Position numbers and translations under genes: made by a program. 10,253 nucleotides of DNA from positions 1-10,253 of the forward strand of contig JAJZLX010000296.1 of the NCBI GenBank assembly GCA_021850555.1, given 5' to 3'. Positions 6,767-10,253 of the stretch are shown in pieces; the first letter of the stretch is position 1; each line of letters opens with the position of its first letter. The DNA comes from Pseudomonadota bacterium (GTDB lineage: Bacteria > Pseudomonadota > Gammaproteobacteria > Steroidobacterales > Steroidobacteraceae). The notes under the pieces were generated by a model that had not been told where the DNA came from, made no database searches, and saw nothing but the letters and a program-made list of their open reading frames with translations.

Positions 6767-7369
6767 ATGCAGCTGTATTCCAATCCCGTCTCCCCCTTCG
6801 CCCGCAAGGTCAGAGTAACCGCGCTCGAGCTCGGTCTCGCCGGGCGCATCGAGTTCCTCAACATCACGCAGTCTCCCGTCAATCCGCACCGGGAGCTGCG
6901 CGCGCACAACCCGCTCGGCAAGATTCCGGCGTTGATCACCGATTCCGGCGAGACGCTGTACGATTCCCCGGTCATCTGCGAGTATCTCGAGGCGCTCGCC
7001 GGCGGCAATCGCCTCTTCCCCGCCGCCGGTCCGGCGCGCTGGACCGCCCTGCGCCGCCAAGCGCTCGCCGACGGCATGGCCGACGCCGCGGTGCTGGTCC
7101 GCTACGAACAGACGGCCCGTCCTGCGACACTGCAATGGCAGGACTGGATCGAGGGGCAGTTTCTGAAGATTCGCACCTCGCTCGATGCGCTCGAGAAGGA
7201 AGACCTGGACGCTCCCTTCGATATAGGGGCGATCTCGATCGCGTGCGCGCTGGGTTATCTCGACCTCAGGTTCCCACAGGAGCGCTGGCGCGAGACCCGT
7301 CCCCGCGTGGCCGCCTGGCTCGCCGCCTCGAGCGAGCGGCCCTCGCTCGAGGCCACCCGGCCCGGCTGA
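6767..7369 (+). CDS. Glutathione S-transferase family protein (YibF-like)
   Basis: The 200-residue protein has the two-domain cytosolic GST layout. The thioredoxin-like N-terminal domain (1-80) shows 'YSNPVSPFARKVRV' (4-17) with Ser9 at the usual active-site turn, 'NPLGKIPAL' (48-56) with the cis-proline Pro54, and the glutathione gamma-glutamyl contact 'DSPVICEYLE' (66-75). The helical C-terminal domain (about 88-200) contains 'FDIGAISIACALGYLDLR' (151-168) and the common terminal 'ERPSLEATRP'. Size and the SPF-x-RK motif resemble the E. coli YibF group, whose physiological substrate is not settled. The ATG at 6767 starts the conserved N-terminal strand and has an AAAAAGG ribosome site ten bases upstream. 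It is probably co-transcribed with the ddl gene 26 bp before it. The frame is open far upstream, but that part overlaps ddl and is not coding. Confidence 0.93.
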   Translation: MQLYSNPVSPFARKVRVTALELGLAGRIEFLNITQSPVNPHRELRAHNPLGKIPALITDSGETLYDSPVICEYLEALAGGNRLFPAAGPARWTALRRQALADGMADAAVLVRYEQTARPATLQWQDWIEGQFLKIRTSLDALEKEDLDAPFDIGAISIACALGYLDLRFPQERWRETRPRVAAWLAASSERPSLEATRPG

Positions 7370-7381
7370 ATCAGGCGCCGG

Positions 7382-8293
7382 TTACGCGACTGCGCGTTCC
7401 GCCTCGCCATCCAACTGCCGGCACAGATCGCCGAGCAGCTTCGACAGCTCCCCGGCCATCACGGTGAAGTCGATGTCGAACTGCTCCACGGGATCGATCT
7501 GCTCGCCCTCGCTTTCCTTTTCCGGCCCGAGCTCCAGGAACTCCACCCGTTTGATCTGCAGCTTCTCGGTCAACACGAACGATATCCGGCCGTTCCACGT
7601 GAGCCCGAGCTGCGTCGGACGCTTGCCCGAGCTCAAGTGACCGCGGATGTCGTTGCCTTCCAGCGGGTGTCGCCGGTAGCGGATGGTGGCCTTGGCGGCG
7701 TCGGCCGACTGCAGCTCGAGGTCCTGCTCCGCTGAAAACGGACCCGCCGAGCCGCCCTGCTTGAGCCACGTGGCCATGCAGCCGCTCACCGAGCGCTGCA
7801 CGTCCAACGCCTGAACCGAGAGGCTCCCGAGCGTATCGCGCAGCGTCTCGAGGAGCTCCTCGGCCCGGCCCGCGCTGCCGGTATCGATCACCAGCCAGCC
7901 TTTGGCGCGATCGATCCACGCGCGCATGACGGTGCGCCGGCTGAAGGCTCGCGCGCGCAGCTCATCGGCGACCTGCATCTTCAATGCACGCATCTGCCGT
8001 CGACCGACCGGGAAGCCCTGCTTCTCGGCCTGCTGCCGGGCGCGCTCCTCGGCCTGCTGGCGGATGACCGAGGCCGGCAGGAGCTTCTGGTCGATCCCAA
8101 GGGCCAACAGGTACTGCTCACCCACGGTGTGCAGCAGCCGCTGCGCGGGGCTTGCCGCGACCCAGCCGAGGCTGCGCATCTGCAGCGCAGTGCAGGGTCG
8201 CAGTGGACGCCGGCCCAGCGCTTCTTCCAGATTCGCCGCGGACCAGTTCCAGTCCGCCGGCAGGCGATAGACGGTGAGATTCTTGAACCACAT
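7382..8293 (-). CDS. rdgC: Recombination-associated protein RdgC
   Basis: The 303-residue protein has the same length as E. coli RdgC and the family start 'MWFKNLTVYRL', followed by 'LEEALGRRPLRPCTALQMRSLGWV' split over 23-46 and 'LLPASVIRQQAEERA' (75-89). RdgC forms a ring-shaped dimer that encircles double-stranded DNA without sequence specificity and restrains RecA filament formation; it matters for replication-fork handling in recombination mutants. It is nucleoid-associated and cytosolic. The ATG at 8293 is fixed by the conserved N-terminus, although its ribosome site is weak. The gene converges on the glutathione S-transferase gene, with 12 bp between the stop codons and no evident terminator hairpin. 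Upstream there is a TATACT -10 element. It appears to be a single-gene transcript, unrelated to the oxidase operon behind it. Confidence 0.96.
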   Translation of the reverse strand: MWFKNLTVYRLPADWNWSAANLEEALGRRPLRPCTALQMRSLGWVAASPAQRLLHTVGEQYLLALGIDQKLLPASVIRQQAEERARQQAEKQGFPVGRRQMRALKMQVADELRARAFSRRTVMRAWIDRAKGWLVIDTGSAGRAEELLETLRDTLGSLSVQALDVQRSVSGCMATWLKQGGSAGPFSAEQDLELQSADAAKATIRYRRHPLEGNDIRGHLSSGKRPTQLGLTWNGRISFVLTEKLQIKRVEFLELGPEKESEGEQIDPVEQFDIDFTVMAGELSKLLGDLCRQLDGEAERAVA

Positions 8294-8321
8294 TCCAGGG
8301 CCACCGGAGCGAAAGCCGCGC

Positions 8322-8350
8322 AGTATAGCGAGCCGCTCGTCCGAAGATCA
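8322..8350 (-). promoter_or_regulatory. Candidate promoter for rdgC
   Basis: On the minus strand TATACT (8322-8327) matches five of six bases of the sigma-70 -10 consensus. Transcription would start near 8315, giving a leader of about 22 bases before the rdgC ATG. The -35 region at 17-bp spacing (TGATCT, 8345-8350) is a poor match. This is the best promoter-like signal in the gap between rdgC and the oxidase operon. Confidence 0.45.
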
Positions 8351-8416
8351 TTCCGTCAGACTGCCCGGCGATGCGAAAGACGATCTGCCGCGCCGGGACC
8401 GACCGGGGCCCGCCCT

Positions 8417-8461
8417 GGAAAAGCAAACGCCCGGGACACCCCTTGCGGGCGTCCCGGGCGT
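8417..8461 (-). terminator. Rho-independent terminator of the cyo operon
   Basis: ACGCCCGGGAC (8427-8437) and GTCCCGGGCGT (8451-8461) form a perfect 11-bp GC-rich stem with a 13-base loop that can itself pair CCC with GGG. Read on the minus strand, the stem is followed directly by TTTGCTTTT. It lies 23 bases after the cyoD stop at 8485, so it should end the oxidase operon. On the plus strand no T-run follows. Confidence 0.85.
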
Positions 8462-8484
8462 CCTGTGCAAAACCCGATTCCGGC

Positions 8485-8862
8485 CTACTTCCAGACCTGT
8501 CCGTGCATCGCGTGCGGCACCATGTTCACATACAGATGATGCATGATCCACAGCGAGCCGCCGATGACGATGAATACCATCACGCCGGTGTACAGCAGCG
8601 CCATCAGATTCCAGCGTTTCTCCTCCGAAGTGTCCACATGCAGGAAGTACACGACGTGCACCAGAATCTGCGCGACCGCGAACCCGGCGATCACCAGCGG
8701 CGTCCCCGCCACCGTGTGACTCATCACCAGCGCGAACGGGATCACCGTCAGAAGGATGGCGAGCGCAAAGCCGATGACGTACTGCTTCTGCGTCGGCCCA
8801 TGGGCTTGCCCATGCGCGCCATGCGGCGCGTGACCGGCGACCGCTTCGTTTGCGACGTTCAT
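8485..8862 (-). CDS. cyoD: Cytochrome o ubiquinol oxidase subunit IV
   Basis: The 125-residue membrane protein has three transmembrane helices (about 29-49, 56-76 and 86-107) after a short His/Gly-rich N-terminus (residues 10-23). The loop 'YFLHVDTSEEKRWNLMALLYT' lies between helices 2 and 3 (72-92); its 'FLHxD...W' pattern is typical of CyoD. The subunit helps assemble and stabilise the copper-haem centre of the bo3 quinol oxidase in the inner membrane and does not itself hold cofactors. Its ATG shares one base with the cyoC stop (TGATG), showing translational coupling. A frame shifted by one base is also open across cyoC and cyoD but does not give the conserved protein. It is the last gene before the hairpin terminator. 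Confidence 0.95.
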   Translation of the reverse strand: MNVANEAVAGHAPHGAHGQAHGPTQKQYVIGFALAILLTVIPFALVMSHTVAGTPLVIAGFAVAQILVHVVYFLHVDTSEEKRWNLMALLYTGVMVFIVIGGSLWIMHHLYVNMVPHAMHGQVWK

Positions 8863-9557
8863 CAGTGCGCCACTCCGAACAGATACACCAGCGAGAACAC
8901 GCCCACCCAGATGATGTCGAGGAAGTGCCAGAACAGGCTGAGGTTCACCAGGCGCGCCCGGTTCGTGGGCGTGAGCCCCTTCTTCAGCACCGCCACCATC
9001 ATCACCGCCATGAAGATCAGACCACAGGTGACGTGCAGCCCGTGCGTGGCGACCAGGGTGAAGAAACTCGACAGGAACGCACTGCGGTCGGGGCCCGCCC
9101 CGATCGCCACCAGGTGCGCGAACTCGTGCACCTCCATGCCGATGAAGCCGAGACCGAGCAGGAAGGTCACAGCCAGCCAGCCGACCGTCGCGTTGCGCCG
9201 GTCGGCGTTCATCGCGAGCGTGGCGAGCCCGCACGTGAAGCTGCTGAAGAGCAGGAACATCGTCTCGGTCAGCACGTCCGGCAGGTTGAACAGCTGGCTG
9301 CCGGCGGGACCACCCGCGGTGTGCGAGTTCAGCAGCGCGTAGGTGGCGAACAGCCCCGAGAACAGCAGGCAGTCGCTCATCAGGTAGATCCAGAATCCCA
9401 GCTGGATCGTTGCAGCGGCGTCGTGGTGGTGGTCGAGCTGAAAATCGACGGCATCGCCGCTTTGGTGCAGATCGCGCAGCGCATCGCCGGCGTGATCCGC
9501 GTATCCCGGCTTCAGCGCCAGGGAGCCTCTGTGCATGACAGTCGGATCGCTTGACAT
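8862..9557 (-). CDS. cyoC: Cytochrome o ubiquinol oxidase subunit III
   Basis: The 231-residue inner-membrane protein belongs to the haem-copper oxidase subunit III family, with five predicted helices. Recognisable segments include '[20 protein letters not shown]' (53-72), '[19 protein letters not shown]' (97-115), '[16 protein letters not shown]' (about 134-149), '[20 protein letters not shown]' and '[20 protein letters not shown]' near the C-terminus. Subunit III supports the catalytic subunit in oxygen reduction coupled to quinol oxidation. The N-terminus before the first helix is about 25 residues longer than in E. coli CyoC and ends in a His-rich run (DHHHDAAA). An internal ATG at 9536 would remove seven residues. 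The chosen ATG at 9557 has GAGGAG just upstream, overlapping the end of cyoB, and lies three bases after the cyoB stop. Confidence 0.96.
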   Translation of the reverse strand: MSSDPTVMHRGSLALKPGYADHAGDALRDLHQSGDAVDFQLDHHHDAAATIQLGFWIYLMSDCLLFSGLFATYALLNSHTAGGPAGSQLFNLPDVLTETMFLLFSSFTCGLATLAMNADRRNATVGWLAVTFLLGLGFIGMEVHEFAHLVAIGAGPDRSAFLSSFFTLVATHGLHVTCGLIFMAVMMVAVLKKGLTPTNRARLVNLSLFWHFLDIIWVGVFSLVYLFGVAH

Positions 9558-9560
9558 GGT

Positions 9561-10253
9561 TTAGCTCCTCGCCTCGACGCGCCCGTGCAACCCCTCGACC
9601 CGCCGCACTTCCTCGGCGCCGAGGTGATAGTCCCGGTCATCGTCGAAGGCATGGCGGATCAGGGTCACGATCACACCCGCCAGGGCGGCGATGGCGAGCC
9701 ACCAGATGTGCCAGATCATCGCGAACCCGAGCACAAACGCGCAGCCGCCGATGATGAAGCCGGCGGCCTTGTTGCGCGGCATGTGAATCGGCACGAAGGT
9801 CGAGCTCTTCAGATCGACGCCGCGCTGCTTCATGTCCCAGAACGCGTCCCGGTCGCGCACGACGGGGATGCGGGCGAAATTGTAGGCCGGCGCCGGCGAA
9901 GGGAGCGACCACTCCAAAGTGCGGCCGTTCCAGGGATCGCCCGTCAGGTCGCGGGTGAGCTCGCGCTGGCGGATGCTGACCACCACCTGCACCACCTGCA
10001 GGATGATGCCTGCGAAGATGATGGCTGCGCCGATCGCGGCGACGATGAACAGCGGATGCCACGCCGCCACGTCGTAGTGATCCATGCGGCGCGTGGCGCC
10101 CATCAGGCCGAGCGCATAGAGCGGCATGAAGGCGACGTAGAAGCCGATGAACCAGCACCAGAACGCCGCGCGGCCGAGGCGCTCATTGAGCCGGAAGCCG
10201 AAGATCTTCGGGGCCCAGTACGAAATGCCCGCGAATATCCCGAACACCACGCC
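9561..10253 (-). CDS. cyoB: Cytochrome o ubiquinol oxidase subunit I, C-terminal part (runs off right edge)
   Basis: The last 230 residues of the catalytic subunit are in the window; the haem and copper ligands lie outside it. The visible part is colinear with the C-terminus of E. coli CyoB: 'SYWAPKIFGFRLNERLGRAA' (about 10-29), 'GFYVAFMPLYALGLMGATRR' (36-55), 'LTGDPWNGRTLEWSLPSPAP' (103-122), 'NFARIPVV', 'RDRDAFWDMK' and 'FAMIWHIWWLAIAALAG' (about 183-199). Transmembrane helices are seen at about 32-54, 67-92, 164-183 and 184-203. The subunit reduces oxygen with electrons from ubiquinol and pumps protons across the inner membrane. It is directly followed by cyoC with a three-base gap, and its last codons carry the cyoC ribosome site. 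Confidence 0.96.
   Translation of the reverse strand, partial: GVVFGIFAGISYWAPKIFGFRLNERLGRAAFWCWFIGFYVAFMPLYALGLMGATRRMDHYDVAAWHPLFIVAAIGAAIIFAGIILQVVQVVVSIRQRELTRDLTGDPWNGRTLEWSLPSPAPAYNFARIPVVRDRDAFWDMKQRGVDLKSSTFVPIHMPRNKAAGFIIGGCAFVLGFAMIWHIWWLAIAALAGVIVTLIRHAFDDDRDYHLGAEEVRRVEGLHGRVEARS

Noticed and set aside
7370..7381. Bidirectional terminator between the GST gene and rdgC
   Set aside because: Only 12 bp separate the stops and no stem followed by a T-run is present; GGCGCC alone is too short.
8485..9234. Alternative minus-strand frame extending cyoD upstream into cyoC
   Set aside because: The upstream part is the out-of-frame reading of cyoC. The conserved CyoD protein starts at the ATG at 8862, which overlaps the cyoC stop.

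Overview
This is a GC-rich, densely coded chromosomal window of housekeeping and metabolic genes. Three things point to a Gammaproteobacterium, probably of the Xanthomonadales/Nevskiales/Steroidobacter side: an RdgC protein of exactly the usual 303 residues (RdgC is a beta/gamma-proteobacterial family), a bo3-type quinol oxidase operon, and a TonB-dependent receptor with the 'NLQNVPISV' plug opening common in those lineages. The assignment to a lineage is an inference; no rRNA or tRNA is present. I see no CRISPR array, insertion sequence, integrase, phage gene or tRNA.

Layout. Positions 1-2609 (minus strand) hold a TPR-repeat/sulfotransferase fusion protein, followed 34 bp later by the N-terminal third or less of a TonB-dependent outer-membrane receptor that runs off the left edge. 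Positions 2610-2904 are the longest non-coding gap (295 bp); it carries a possible arginase terminator and a possible 22-codon leader ORF. Positions 2905-4985 (minus) encode ornithine cyclodeaminase and then arginase, abutting or overlapping, so that L-arginine goes to ornithine plus urea and ornithine goes to proline plus ammonia. An Lrp/AsnC regulator is divergent from them (5169-5591, plus). The 183-bp divergent promoter region contains a long inverted repeat and three TGATCA sites spaced exactly 21 bp apart, the most noteworthy regulatory signal in the window.

Positions 5643-7369 (plus) hold a DdlA-type D-alanine--D-alanine ligase and a small glutathione S-transferase, 26 bp apart. They converge on rdgC (7382-8293, minus), with only 12 bp between the stops. 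The right end (8485-10253, minus) is the distal part of a cytochrome bo3 ubiquinol oxidase operon, cyoB (C-terminal part), cyoC and cyoD. The genes are tightly coupled and closed by a strong GC-rich hairpin terminator, with no cyoE following.

Most of the window is conventional. I found no clear evidence of an undescribed multi-gene system. The items worth a second look are the phased operator array, the sulfotransferase/receptor pair and the possible leader ORF.
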